A stretch of 58,548 nucleotides of DNA from Oscillospiraceae bacterium. GTDB taxonomy: Bacteria > Bacillota > Clostridia > Oscillospirales > UBA929. The notes beneath the pieces are model-generated. The model searched no databases. It was not told where the DNA came from and saw only the letters and a program-made list of their open reading frames with translations. Both the position numbers and the translations under genes were made by a program. This document shows positions 16,594 through 26,030 of this stretch, piece by piece. Within the stretch, counting starts at the first letter, position 1; each line of letters begins with the position of its first letter. Location: the NCBI GenBank assembly GCA_009782215.1, contig WRKO01000014.1, forward strand, positions 1 to 58,548, in the 5' to 3' direction.

Positions 16594-18762
16594 TTATCCC
16601 TCTTCACGGCTCCAGCCGTCATGGGTAACGGTAATCCGATACCGTTTGCCCCGGACCGTTACGGGGAAGCGGAGCGACGTTATCTGCGGGGGCAGACGCG
16701 GGCTTGCCGTAATCTCCCCGTCCCGCACCGATAACCCGGCAAAGCCCAGCACGGCGATCATCCACGCGCCACCGTTGGCCGCCGGATGGGTGCCGCCGAT
16801 GTAAATTTCGCCCGCCCAGTGCTTGCCGCCTCCCGCAAGGTCGATGGAGGCGGATTTGATGAAATGCTCCCACGCCAAGTCGGGGCGGCCGAAGCAGCAG
16901 GCCGTTAGGGCGTGCATACAGGCCGACAGGCTGGAGCCATGCTCTGTGCGCGGCTCATAGTAACGCCAGTTGCGTTCGACCGTTTCGTCGGAAAACAGCG
17001 CCGGGAACAGCGCCGTCATCGCCACCACGTCGGCCTGCTTGATAATCTGCGTGTGCGCCGCCACGCCGTGGTTGGTTCCCCAATACTCCCGCTCGTCCAG
17101 CAGCCTGCCCCGCACCGTCTCCAGCGAGCAGTCCTCCAGCGCGAAATACCCGTCGAACTGCTCAATGACCTCCCCTTCGGCAAAGACAGGGCGGAGGAGC
17201 GGATACACGGTTTTCAAGCGCGCGAGGTCGTCTTTATAGTCAAGCTTTTGCAAGAGAGCGTCTATAAACGCCGGGTCGGATTCGGCGAAAATCTCCGTCA
17301 GCGCCAGCGCGCGGGACATGCAATGGGCCGCCATTTGGTTGGTAAACGCGTTGTTGTTCACCCGTTCATGGTATTCGTCAGGGCCGATGACGTCCAGCAA
17401 CTCTACATCGTCCCCGTCAACGCGGCGATGGGCGCGGGAGAGGTAAAAGCGGGCGCATTGCAGGATAACCTCGGCGCCGCCCTCCCTCATCAGGCTCAAG
17501 TCCCCGGTAATCTCATAATACCGCCAGAAGGCGTAAGCGATATCGCCGCTGATATGAATCTGCCTGTCCCTGAAATACGTCCGTACGGGACGATGGGTGA
17601 AAACGTCCGTCACGTTATAATTGGTGCAGCCCTCCGCGCCGCCCTCTTGGCTTTCCCAAGGGTAAAACGCCCCCCGGAACCCATATTCGGCCGCCTTGCG
17701 GAGAGCTCCCGGCAGGGTTTCAATCCGGTAGCGCAGAAGGGCTTTGGCCAGTTCCGGCTCGGTGTGAACAAAAACCGGGAACAAAAAAACCTCCGAATCC
17801 CAGAATATCGCGCCCTTATAGGTCTGCCCCGACAGGCCGCGCGCCGGTATCGACAGGTTTCCAGCGTGGCGGGGGGCGATGCTGTGCAGATGATAAAGGC
17901 TGGCGTTGAGAGCGCGGGCGGCTTCATCACAGCCGGACAGCTCCACGGCGGAGTTTTGCCAGAGCTTTTCCCAAGCGGCCTCATGGGCGGCGACAAGACA
18001 TTCATAGCCGTCCGACAGCGCCTGTTCGCAGAGCGCCGCCGCCCGCTTCCCCGGTTCCGGGCCGTCCATGCCGGTGAAAACGGCGGAAAACAGGGTGACG
18101 GCAACCGTCTCCCCCGCTTTGGCGTCGAAGCAGATTCGGCGGTATACGCCGGTATCCGTGACCTCTTGCTTTTCGTCATGGGCAGCGCCGCATTGCGCGG
18201 CCTGCGCGACCGCCACGGGGATATCCAGCTCGCCCGTGCGGGCTTCAGCCAGCAAAACCGCGCCTGTTTGATACGAATGGCCAAACAGATGCGGGCCGTT
18301 GATGTCCCATATATCGGTCACAATGCCGGTTGTCAGCTCAGCCCTGCCGTCTGTTTTGAAGGTCAGCGTCAGTCGGGAGGCGAGGAGGTGCGGCTCCGCC
18401 GCCGAGACAATCCGCTCGCTTTGAATCCGCGCGGCGGCAAACTCTGTGTCGCGGCTGTGCGTCCCCCGGCGGAAATGCACCGTCTGGCTGTGTGCCGACG
18501 GCTCCGCTTTCCCCAGAGACAGCTCTTCACCGTTCACGGACAGCTTTGCGAACAGGCCGTTCGGCGCGTTGACCGGCTCCCGCCACTGATCGCCGTTTTG
18601 GTCATAGACCCCGGCCAGATTGACCGCGGCCATCTCGCCGCGCCCCCATTCGTCCATTGTCCCCCGATAGCCCATATAACCGTTTCCAATCAGGAAACGG
18701 TTTCCGTTTGTCACCGTATCATCGGCGTTGTAACCGTTCTGCGTATAGCTCCAGATATCCAC
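16594..18762 (-). CDS. GH65 family glycoside phosphorylase
   Basis: 722 residues in the maltose/kojibiose/trehalose phosphorylase family, which cleaves alpha-glucobioses with phosphate to give beta-glucose 1-phosphate. Family features: N-terminal NRFLIGNGYMGYRGTMDEWG, the central ARGLSGQTYKGAIFWDSEVF and the catalytic acid Glu in DVIGPDEYHERVNNNAFTNQ, then phosphate-site residues near RTEHGSSLSACMH. The start is GTG (AAGGGGGAAT upstream). It is last in the sugar operon and ends at a bidirectional terminator. Disaccharide specificity cannot be read from sequence. Confidence 0.92.
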   Translation of the reverse strand: MDIWSYTQNGYNADDTVTNGNRFLIGNGYMGYRGTMDEWGRGEMAAVNLAGVYDQNGDQWREPVNAPNGLFAKLSVNGEELSLGKAEPSAHSQTVHFRRGTHSRDTEFAAARIQSERIVSAAEPHLLASRLTLTFKTDGRAELTTGIVTDIWDINGPHLFGHSYQTGAVLLAEARTGELDIPVAVAQAAQCGAAHDEKQEVTDTGVYRRICFDAKAGETVAVTLFSAVFTGMDGPEPGKRAAALCEQALSDGYECLVAAHEAAWEKLWQNSAVELSGCDEAARALNASLYHLHSIAPRHAGNLSIPARGLSGQTYKGAIFWDSEVFLFPVFVHTEPELAKALLRYRIETLPGALRKAAEYGFRGAFYPWESQEGGAEGCTNYNVTDVFTHRPVRTYFRDRQIHISGDIAYAFWRYYEITGDLSLMREGGAEVILQCARFYLSRAHRRVDGDDVELLDVIGPDEYHERVNNNAFTNQMAAHCMSRALALTEIFAESDPAFIDALLQKLDYKDDLARLKTVYPLLRPVFAEGEVIEQFDGYFALEDCSLETVRGRLLDEREYWGTNHGVAAHTQIIKQADVVAMTALFPALFSDETVERNWRYYEPRTEHGSSLSACMHALTACCFGRPDLAWEHFIKSASIDLAGGGKHWAGEIYIGGTHPAANGGAWMIAVLGFAGLSVRDGEITASPRLPPQITSLRFPVTVRGKRYRITVTHDGWSREEG

Positions 18763-18774
18763 CCGGATTCCCCC

Positions 18775-21069
18775 TTATTCCGCGGGGACGGCCAAGCCTT
18801 CCGCGCCGAGCGTGTAAGGCTTCCCGTATACCAGCAATTCCAGCGGGCCGCCCTGCCGCAGTGTAAACAACGTCTTGTCTGTCCGCATTTCCAGCTCGAG
18901 AACCCTGCCCCGCCAAGTGAGAGAGAAGCAAAGACGGCTCCAGCGGGCGGGCAGACGGGGAGCGAAGCGCATCAGCGTACCGTCGCTGCGCAGCCCGGCA
19001 AAGCCGTAGACGATGTTGACCCAAGCCATAGCGATGCTGGTGGTGTGCAGGCCCTCGCGCGTGTTGCGGTTGTAATTGTCAAGGTCAAGGCGTGTGGCGT
19101 AGCCGAAAAAGTCCGTCGCCTCCTCCATCTTTCCCAGTTCGGCGGCCAATATGGAATGGATGGCCGGCGACAGGGAGGATTCATGGATGGTGCGCGGCTC
19201 GTAGAACTCATAGTTGACCCGTTTGACTTCCTCCGAGAACGACGAATTGTATAGATACAAAAACATCAGTACGTCGGGCTGTTTAATCATATCGGTGCGG
19301 TAGATGCGGTCGTACGACCAGTGATGGTAAAGCGGAAATTCGGCAACGGGGATGGCGTGAATGTCAATGCGGGGCAAGCTGAAATACCCGTCATGCTGCT
19401 CAATCAGGCCCTCCTCCGTCATGGGCAGCGCCATATGTTCGGCAACCTCCCGCCACCGCTCGGGTTCCTTCTCCGAAAGCGCCGTTTTTGCCGCGAGAGC
19501 CTGATACAGCTCCGGCTTTTCGTTCTTCATATCGCGCACCGTGTCGGCCGCGAATTCAAGCGAGCGTTTTCCCATATAGTTGGTATACGCGTTGTTGTGA
19601 ACCATCATATGAAACTCGTCCGGCCCCATCACGCCGTAGTACCCGTATTCGCCGGTATGCGGGTTTTGCCCGGCGCGGCTTACCAAGAGCCGCGCGATTT
19701 GCAGAAGCATTTCGGCCCCATACGCCCATAGAAAATCCCTGTCCCCGGTGACCAGCGTGTAATGCCATATCCCGTAGGCCACGGCGGTGCTTGGCTGGAA
19801 TTGCAGGCTGGCGTGCTGCCAGAGGTCGCACGCCTCGTCGCCGTTGAGGGTGGCCACCGGATAGCAGGCGCCCTCGCAGTCTAGCATTTTGGCCCGCGCC
19901 AAGGCCTGCGGGAGGGTATTGTAGCGAAACAGCAGCAGGCTTTTGGCCGCTTCCGGGTTGGTAAACAGGTAAAAGGGCAGGCAGCAGGCCTCGGTATCCC
20001 AAAAGGCATGGCCGTTATAGGCTTCTCCGGTCAACCCCTTGGCGCCGATGTTGTGGCGAACACTTCCGCCGTTGAAGGTCTGCGCCATTTTGAAGCTGCA
20101 AAACCGGACGCCTTGCTGCTCCTCGGCCGCGGCCTCCACACAGGACGCGCCGGACGGCTCGATAACCATATCCGAGGTGCGCCAGTATCCCGCCCAGTAG
20201 CTTTTTTGAGCGGCCAGCGCCTCGTCAAAGGAGACGCCGGACGCCTCGCGCAGGGCGGCCTGTCCGGTTTGCCACAGCGTATCTCCTTCCGTTCCGTCAA
20301 AGACAATCACCAACCGTTTGTCGGCATGAAGGGGTTCCCCCCGCGTGAGCGTGAGCGTCGCCGACAGAGAAACGGATTGGTCGTTTTGGTGTCCCCCGCA
20401 ATCAGCGGGCGCGTCCAACAGGGCGGCGGCGAACACCTCCTGCCCCGACGTCAGCGTACGGGATTGAACGGCGCAGATGCGCTCTCCGGTTTCGCGGCGG
20501 GCGCCGCCCCAAAAACAGGCGCCGCGCCCCTCATGGCGCACATCGAACGTAATGCCCGCCGTCAGCTCGATGTCGCCTGAAAAATTGAGCGGTTCAAAGG
20601 TGACGCGCAGATAAGCCCGTTCCCTGTGAACCATATCGACGAAACGGAGGAACGTCAGGCGTAAGTCCTTGCCGGACTCCGTATGCCAGACAAAGCGCCG
20701 CAGGAGCGTCCCCGCGCGCATATCCAATTCCCGCGTAAACTCGGAAAATTTGATTTTCCCGAGGTTCAGCACTTCACCGTCCAGCGATATGCCGGTCATG
20801 GTCCAGTCGGCGGCGGGAATCATAAAATGGGTTTTATCCACAATCCCGCGATAGGATTTCGGCAAACGCGCGATTTCATACACGCCGTTTATATACGCGC
20901 CGCGCAGGCTGTCCGTGTCCCCGCCCTCGTCAAAGCTCCCTCGGACGCCTAGGGTTTCGTTGGACAGGGTGAAAACAGACTCGCTCACCCGCGCGTACGC
21001 GGGGTCAAACCCGTGCTCGATGATTTTCCACGGGTCGGTGAGAAAATACTTATCAGCCGCTTTTGCCAC
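18775..21069 (-). CDS. GH65 family glycoside phosphorylase (second paralog)
   Basis: 764 residues from a GTG at 21069, chosen because GGGGAGG precedes it by 7 bases; the open frame runs on into the permease gene and is rejected there. GH65 signatures: SNETLGVRGSFDEGGD, AKGLTGEAYNGHAFWDTEAC, GVMGPDEFHMMVHNNAYTN (catalytic Glu) and EPRTIHESSLSPAIHS. It is divergent from the neighbouring paralog, so the two probably act on different linkages. It is placed between the permease genes and the other GH65, consistent with intracellular phosphorolysis of the imported sugar. Confidence 0.92.
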   Translation of the reverse strand: MAKAADKYFLTDPWKIIEHGFDPAYARVSESVFTLSNETLGVRGSFDEGGDTDSLRGAYINGVYEIARLPKSYRGIVDKTHFMIPAADWTMTGISLDGEVLNLGKIKFSEFTRELDMRAGTLLRRFVWHTESGKDLRLTFLRFVDMVHRERAYLRVTFEPLNFSGDIELTAGITFDVRHEGRGACFWGGARRETGERICAVQSRTLTSGQEVFAAALLDAPADCGGHQNDQSVSLSATLTLTRGEPLHADKRLVIVFDGTEGDTLWQTGQAALREASGVSFDEALAAQKSYWAGYWRTSDMVIEPSGASCVEAAAEEQQGVRFCSFKMAQTFNGGSVRHNIGAKGLTGEAYNGHAFWDTEACCLPFYLFTNPEAAKSLLLFRYNTLPQALARAKMLDCEGACYPVATLNGDEACDLWQHASLQFQPSTAVAYGIWHYTLVTGDRDFLWAYGAEMLLQIARLLVSRAGQNPHTGEYGYYGVMGPDEFHMMVHNNAYTNYMGKRSLEFAADTVRDMKNEKPELYQALAAKTALSEKEPERWREVAEHMALPMTEEGLIEQHDGYFSLPRIDIHAIPVAEFPLYHHWSYDRIYRTDMIKQPDVLMFLYLYNSSFSEEVKRVNYEFYEPRTIHESSLSPAIHSILAAELGKMEEATDFFGYATRLDLDNYNRNTREGLHTTSIAMAWVNIVYGFAGLRSDGTLMRFAPRLPARWSRLCFSLTWRGRVLELEMRTDKTLFTLRQGGPLELLVYGKPYTLGAEGLAVPAE

Positions 21070-21097
21070 AAACACGCCTCCCCTGTAAGCCTTTCGC

Positions 21098-21961
21098 TTA
21101 CCCCTTGATGCCAACCGTGACGATATTCTCCGTGAGTTTCTTTTGGAATACAAAGAACAGGACGATGGGCGGAATCATCGAAAAAACGACCGCGCGCATC
21201 AAGTCGTCATAGTTGATGGTCTGCTGGGTGCTGAAAATAAACAGGCGCACCATAACCGTCTGCCATCGGCCGTGTCCCAGTACCAGATACGGCAGCAGAA
21301 AATCCGACCACACACCGTTGATGGTAAAGATGGTCACGACCACGCAGATGGGCTTGGAAAGCGGCATCACAATCTTGAAAAAGGTTTGGAGCTGCGAACA
21401 GCCGTCAATCCGCCCGGCTTCGATGATGGATAAGGGAAGGGACTCAAAAAACTGGCGGAACAGGATAACGGTGAAAGCGCTTGCTCCCGCCGCCAGCCAA
21501 AGCGGGGTGAAAAACCCGCCCATGTTCAGGCGCTGGATGTTGATAAACAGCGGCACCAGACTCATGGTCGCCGGTATCAGCAGCGAAGCCATAACCAGCC
21601 TGCCGACGGTTTTGTACCCCCGGGGCTTCAGAATGGCGAGGCCGTAGGCCAAAAGCCCGTTGAAGAACAGGGAGCAGACGACGCTGCCCGCAATGGCATA
21701 GAATGAGTTGATGTAGTTTCTGACCACGTTCAGTTGCGTCCAAGTCCCGGTATACCGTGAGAAATTAAAGGTCTCCGGCAGAATGGCCGTACTCGATACA
21801 TATTCCCTCAAATCCTTGAATCCCGCCATAAGCACCCAGAATACGGGAAACAGGGAGACGACCACAACCAGCCCGCAAACGGCGTAAACGGCCATCAGCC
21901 CTATCTTTACGCCAAGCGTTTTGCTGTCAAAATCACGAATAATCCCCGTACGTGTTTTCAT
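21098..21961 (-). CDS. Sugar ABC transporter permease (MalG-type)
   Basis: 287 residues with six predicted membrane segments and the EAA loop SIIEAGRIDGCSQLQTFFKIVMPLSKP, placing it in the CUT1 carbohydrate subfamily. With the upstream permease it forms the membrane channel. No ATPase gene is present in the operon, so a shared MsmK-type ATPase encoded elsewhere is likely. Confidence 0.93.
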   Translation of the reverse strand: MKTRTGIIRDFDSKTLGVKIGLMAVYAVCGLVVVVSLFPVFWVLMAGFKDLREYVSSTAILPETFNFSRYTGTWTQLNVVRNYINSFYAIAGSVVCSLFFNGLLAYGLAILKPRGYKTVGRLVMASLLIPATMSLVPLFINIQRLNMGGFFTPLWLAAGASAFTVILFRQFFESLPLSIIEAGRIDGCSQLQTFFKIVMPLSKPICVVVTIFTINGVWSDFLLPYLVLGHGRWQTVMVRLFIFSTQQTINYDDLMRAVVFSMIPPIVLFFVFQKKLTENIVTVGIKG

Positions 21962-21972
21962 AGCCCCGCCCC

Positions 21973-22869
21973 CTATTCCCAGTCAATTTTCCGCCGGTTT
22001 ACGACGGAATACAGAGCGGTGAACCCGAGCAGGATGATGGCGATAATCATGGCCACCGCGGAGGCCCTGCCGTAGTCCATCGTCCCGCCGAATGCGTAGC
22101 GCCACATCAGCAGCATCAGCGACAGCGAGGCGTTGTCGGGGCCGCCTTTGGTCAGAACGAGCGGCTCATACATGATTTGGAAGATGGAGATGATTTGCAG
22201 GATGAGCAGGGTGCTTCCCAGATTGAAGATGGCGGGCAGCGTGATATGGCGTATCCGCTTCCAGATACCGGCGCCGTCAATGGTGGCCGATTCGTATAGC
22301 TGCGGGTTGATGCCGGCCAGACCGGCCATGTAAATCAGCGCCGTCGCGCCCGCGCCCTTCCATGTCGCGATGACCACGATAATCGGGATAACCAGATGTT
22401 CCTCGCTGAGAAACGCCATCGGCTCCATCCCCAATCTGCCGAGCAGAATGTTGACGACCCCGGCTCTCTCGGCGGAGAAAAAGGCCGACCATAAAAGCAC
22501 GGCGGCAAGCCCCGGCAGGACGTTGGGCACATAGGCGGCGGTACGGATAAACCCTTTGCCCCGCACCGTCTCCCCAATCAGCAGCGCCAAAAAGATGGGA
22601 ATCAAAAATCCAATCAGCAGCGACCAGAAGGTATAGGTAAAGGTGTTCCCGAGCGCTTGCAGAAACTCGTGCCGCCTAAATACGCTTATGTAATTGTCGA
22701 AGCCCACAAATTCAACAAGCTCAATGTTCCTTGTCCTGTAAAGGCTCATTCGCGCGCCTTGCAGCAGAGGCCCCCACAGGAAAAACGCGAACAGGGAGAT
22801 ACCGGGCAGCATAATCAGCCATGAGACCGCTTGCTGCTTCCATTTGACAGAGCCGCGCAATCTGTTCAT
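21973..22869 (-). CDS. Sugar ABC transporter permease (MalF-type)
   Basis: 298 residues, six membrane segments; EAA loop QLYESATIDGAGIWKRIRHITLPAI. Partner of the MalG-type permease, 11 bases apart. Confidence 0.93.
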   Translation of the reverse strand: MNRLRGSVKWKQQAVSWLIMLPGISLFAFFLWGPLLQGARMSLYRTRNIELVEFVGFDNYISVFRRHEFLQALGNTFTYTFWSLLIGFLIPIFLALLIGETVRGKGFIRTAAYVPNVLPGLAAVLLWSAFFSAERAGVVNILLGRLGMEPMAFLSEEHLVIPIIVVIATWKGAGATALIYMAGLAGINPQLYESATIDGAGIWKRIRHITLPAIFNLGSTLLILQIISIFQIMYEPLVLTKGGPDNASLSLMLLMWRYAFGGTMDYGRASAVAMIIAIILLGFTALYSVVNRRKIDWE

Positions 22870-22875
22870 TTCTTA

Positions 22876-24372
22876 TCACCTATTGATGATGTCGTCCACA
22901 TCTTCTTGGAAGTTGTTCTGCGCCCTTTGGAGCGCGGACAGGACGTCGGCGTCCTCTCGGGTGATGACCCTTTGGATGACCGCCGTCAATTCCCTGTAGA
23001 GCTGCTGCGCCAGCACCGGCTCCTCACCCTTCAGCGTAATCGTGCCGTCGGTGAAGGAATTAAAGAAGTCCTGATACAAGCGCCAATCCACATTGGAATA
23101 TTCCTCCGCGATGTCACGCTGCGCCGTGATGAACACATCGTCGTTCCACGCCGGGATGGGCGGCAGGACCGGCTCGCCGCGTTCGCGCTTGGAGGCCGCC
23201 CCAGCCCTCATGCTGGCAATGGCGTCGTCGTCGGCAAAGGGAAGCATCCCGATGAGTTTGAGGAAGCCGAGCGTCGCCATCGCCTGCTCGTTTGTGGTGT
23301 CGGGAGCGAACATATAGCAGGTGCCGCCCGTGAGGGCATAGGCCCCGCCCGGCCCCGCCGGGATGGGAATCAGCGCGAATTTATCCACCGGCAAGCCCTT
23401 GCCTGCGGTGGGCTGGTCTACCGAATCGTCGGCGGCGAAGTTCATCGCGGCTTCCCCGGTGCCGAGCAGGGTGTGTGCGCTGGCCCAATCGGTGGTGGTC
23501 GCGTCGGCGTTGAGGATGTTATATTCCCAGCGGAGGGATTTCAGGTATTCCATCGCGGCGACGGCCGGTTCGGAGGTGAAGTCCACGAGCCAGCGCCCGT
23601 CGGCGTCCTGCTTGAGCAGGGCGTTCTCGCCCACGGCGCCGAAATTCCACGCGATGTTGGTATACAGCCAGCCGCCATATGTCTCGCTGGCGGGGAAGAC
23701 AAGCCCGGCCTTGCCGGTTCTCTCCCGGATAATCTGGCCTGTCTCGGCCAGCTCCTGAAGCGTTTTCGGATACATGGGCAGCCCGTTATCGTCCATCAGC
23801 CCGGCTTCCTCAAACAGATTGATGTTGATGTGCATCCCCAGCACATACCCGTCGCGGGGCAGGCCGTAAATGCGGCCGTTTTCGTCGCCCAGCAAATCTA
23901 TGAACGCGGGGCTAAACTTATCAAGGATGCCGAATTGCCCCAGCGCGTCGGTCACATCGGCCACAAGGTCTTGCCCGATGAGCAGTTGAGGGTCGGTGAA
24001 CGGCGGTTGGAACAATGTGGGCGCCGTGCCGCCTCTGGCCATGCCGATGTAGTTGCTGAGGGTGTAGGAGTAATATGCCGGGACGATGGTTACGTTGGGG
24101 TATTGCATCGCCATCGTGGCTTTGTAGCCTTCAAACAGAGCCAATTCCGCCGCGGGCGCCGTGTCGGGCGGCCAGTTGCCCAAGGTGATGGTGGCGGTGA
24201 GGTCGGCGTCGATGACGTCAACGGATATGCCGCCGAGCTCGGGCGGTGTGTCCGGGGACGGCGACGGGTCGCCGCCGCTGTCTGGGGACGGCGCTGTCGT
24301 TTCGGTCGCGCAGGCGGTGAGAAGCATAGTCAGCGCCGCGAGAACGGCTAAGAGTCTAACGCGCTTTTTCAT
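22876..24372 (-). CDS. Sugar ABC transporter substrate-binding lipoprotein
   Basis: 498 residues with a lipobox signal (LAALTMLLTACATE), acidic/Ser/Pro linker and a type 1 extracellular solute-binding fold (GAAMNFAADDSVDQP..., TGGTCYMFAPDTTNEQAM). It captures an oligosaccharide for the two permeases. AGGAGGATATCACC precedes the ATG. First gene of the operon SBP-permease-permease-GH65-GH65; the promoter upstream carries a LacI-type operator. Confidence 0.93.
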   Translation of the reverse strand: MKKRVRLLAVLAALTMLLTACATETTAPSPDSGGDPSPSPDTPPELGGISVDVIDADLTATITLGNWPPDTAPAAELALFEGYKATMAMQYPNVTIVPAYYSYTLSNYIGMARGGTAPTLFQPPFTDPQLLIGQDLVADVTDALGQFGILDKFSPAFIDLLGDENGRIYGLPRDGYVLGMHININLFEEAGLMDDNGLPMYPKTLQELAETGQIIRERTGKAGLVFPASETYGGWLYTNIAWNFGAVGENALLKQDADGRWLVDFTSEPAVAAMEYLKSLRWEYNILNADATTTDWASAHTLLGTGEAAMNFAADDSVDQPTAGKGLPVDKFALIPIPAGPGGAYALTGGTCYMFAPDTTNEQAMATLGFLKLIGMLPFADDDAIASMRAGAASKRERGEPVLPPIPAWNDDVFITAQRDIAEEYSNVDWRLYQDFFNSFTDGTITLKGEEPVLAQQLYRELTAVIQRVITREDADVLSALQRAQNNFQEDVDDIINR

Positions 24373-24453
24373 GGTGATATCCTCCTCCTATTAAGTAGGG
24401 CAGATTTGGGGATAAGCCGCCGCATATCGTCATATTGCACAAAACACGCGGCA

Positions 24454-24504
24454 AGTTTAGCGGTAAACTAAATATAGTTTACCCGCAAAGAAAGGGTTTG
24501 TCAA
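24454..24504 (-). promoter_or_regulatory. Promoter and LacI-type operator of the sugar operon
   Basis: TTGACA (24499-24504), 17-base spacer, TAAACT (24476-24481), minus strand. The palindrome AGTTTAGCGGTAAACT at 24454-24469, just downstream of the start site, closely resembles the two operators near 14182 and 14312; a half-site TAGTTTACC overlaps the -10. Confidence 0.75.
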
Positions 24505-24596
24505 GGCAAATCGCAAAAAAACAATCCCGCGGTCAAAATCCCTGCCGCCGCGAACCCGGGCAAAAAACCGGCTCGGCGATTTTGAGTTTTAGGGGC

Positions 24597-24625
24597 TTGA
24601 AATCTTCAAAGCGTTATGCTATAAT
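24597..24625 (+). promoter_or_regulatory. Promoter of tRNA-Pro
   Basis: TTGAAA, 17-base spacer, TATAAT, ending 15 bases before the tRNA. Confidence 0.75.
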
Positions 24626-24640
24626 ACTTTTCGGATACGT

Positions 24641-24717
24641 CCGGGCGTGGCGCAGCTTGGTAGCGCGCTTGAATGGGGTTCAAGAGGCCGCAGGTTCAAC
24701 TCCTGTCGCTCGGACCA
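24641..24717 (+). tRNA. tRNA-Pro (anticodon GGG)
   Basis: 77 bases with encoded CCA. Acceptor stem CCGGGCG/CGCTCGG, D-stem GCGC/GCGC, anticodon stem CTTGA/TCAAG around the loop ATGGGGT (anticodon GGG), T-arm GCAGG TTCAACT CCTGT. Confidence 0.95.
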
Positions 24718-24722
24718 ACTTG

Positions 24723-24770
24723 AAAGTGCGGTATAATTGCTGAAACAAGCAATTATACCGCACTTTTTCT
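24723..24770. terminator. Long hairpin terminator after tRNA-Pro
   Basis: A perfect 19-bp stem (arms 24723-24741 and 24748-24766) with a 6-base loop, followed by a T-run; unusually long for a terminator. Confidence 0.85.
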
Positions 24771-24928
24771 TTGTTTTCGTTCCTCTTCCTCAATTCCCAA
24801 AACCCCGTCTGTGACCGCCTAAAACCCGCTAAAATTGCCCGATAGGCAAACCATAATGGAGCCGTGTGCAATCTTCAAGCGCGGGGCATTACCCTTTGCA
24901 GTTGATTTTTTGGAGAGGGACGGTAAAG

Positions 24929-25231
24929 GTGTATCGGGCAAAAAATAGGTATTACCTTCATTTCCCGCATAATCGGCTGTGCTTGTTGGATGAGGAAACT
25001 GGAAAGCGTATCCGTAAATCCGTCACAGGCAAAACCAAGCCCGAAGCCGTATCAAAAATGCGGGCGTTCCTGTCGGGCAAGATGGAAGCCCCAAAGCCCA
25101 AGAAAACCGCGCCCAAAGCGATGACGGAGGGAACGCAATGCGAAACAGAATCCGAGAAGTTCGGGAAGTCCGAGGGTTTCAGCGAAAGAATTGGCTATGC
25201 CAACCCTAAAATCGTTGTGAGCCAACCGTAA
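24929..25231 (+). pseudogene. Possible integrase-type N-terminal fragment near tRNA-Pro
   Basis: 100 residues from a GTG preceded by GGAGAGGGA. The first ~50 residues (YYLHFPHNRLCLLDEETGKR, then RKSVTGKTKPEAVSKMRAF) resemble the arm-type DNA-binding domain at the N-terminus of tyrosine recombinases. No SAM-like or catalytic domain follows, and the 3' end overlaps the convergent hydrolase. Its position about 210 bases from a tRNA suggests the residue of an integrated element. Alternatively it is an independent small DNA-binding protein. Confidence 0.4.
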
Positions 25232-25971
25232 ACTATCGCCATCGCTTCATCAGCCATATTGTCTAATTCGTGCGTTCCGTCTTTCAAAGGTATGTAGGTA
25301 GGTAAAGTCGGATTGACAGATGACATTAAATCAAATGCCATCTTTGCATCAGCGCAACGGAAGGTGTTGTCTGCCGTACCCTGTAAGAACAATACCGGGC
25401 AAGCTATTTTATCCATCGAATGTATCGGCGCTCCGCTTATTGTATCCACAAGAAATTCAAGACCGAAATCTTTGACCGCACCTCCTGACATTAATGTTTC
25501 CAAATTGTCGGCAAGCCATTTTGAAGGGCCTCCGGTTCTCATAAATATATGAGAGCTAATGCAAGTTCCGATTGAAATAACAAAAGCAAGTCGTTCGTCC
25601 TCCGCGGCTAAGCGCAGTGCGGCAGTTGACCCTGAGCTGAACGCATAGCATCCGATTTTTTCTTTGTCAGAAAAAGGTTGTGATTCAACCCAAGACACAA
25701 TGTCGGATAGATTTTCTTTCCACCGAGTATAGGTCATTTTGCTATGATCACCGCCTGTTTCGCCGCACCCAAAAAAATCAAAAGTTACGAGTGCGATACC
25801 TTTTTCCATTGCCCTATTACAGAGCATTTGAGTCGGTGTCCAAAGTTGTCTTCTGCCACCCCAACCATGACAATAAATTATAACCGGAAGGTTCTTTGCG
25901 TTTTCTTTCGGCAGGTATACTGTGCCGACATTCAAATCGCCGGTCGATAATTTGAAATCGTAAAAAATCAT
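25195..25971 (-). CDS. Alpha/beta hydrolase, probably acquired
   Basis: 258 residues, serine hydrolase of the dienelactone hydrolase/prolyl-oligopeptidase-like kind. The oxyanion HGWGG motif is at ~35, the nucleophile elbow is AFSSGS (an atypical first residue instead of Gly), the acid is in LQGTADNTFRCADA, and the catalytic His is in DGTHELDN. The ATG at 25971 follows AGGAGAG. AT-richer than its neighbours and located beside the tRNA-associated integrase-like fragment, hence likely horizontally acquired. Substrate unknown. Confidence 0.8.
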   Translation of the reverse strand: MIFYDFKLSTGDLNVGTVYLPKENAKNLPVIIYCHGWGGRRQLWTPTQMLCNRAMEKGIALVTFDFFGCGETGGDHSKMTYTRWKENLSDIVSWVESQPFSDKEKIGCYAFSSGSTAALRLAAEDERLAFVISIGTCISSHIFMRTGGPSKWLADNLETLMSGGAVKDFGLEFLVDTISGAPIHSMDKIACPVLFLQGTADNTFRCADAKMAFDLMSSVNPTLPTYIPLKDGTHELDNMADEAMAIVYGWLTTILGLA

Positions 25972-26030
25972 CAAGACTCTCCTATCTCAAGCCATTTTTA
26001 CAAGCACCACGGGGATTTTGTCTTTCAGTC

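Noticed and set aside
16912..19254. 780-residue plus-strand open frame
   Set aside because: Antisense shadow of the two GH65 genes, caused by high GC; no ribosome site or domains.
22831..24351. 506-residue plus-strand open frame
   Set aside because: Antisense shadow of the solute-binding protein gene.
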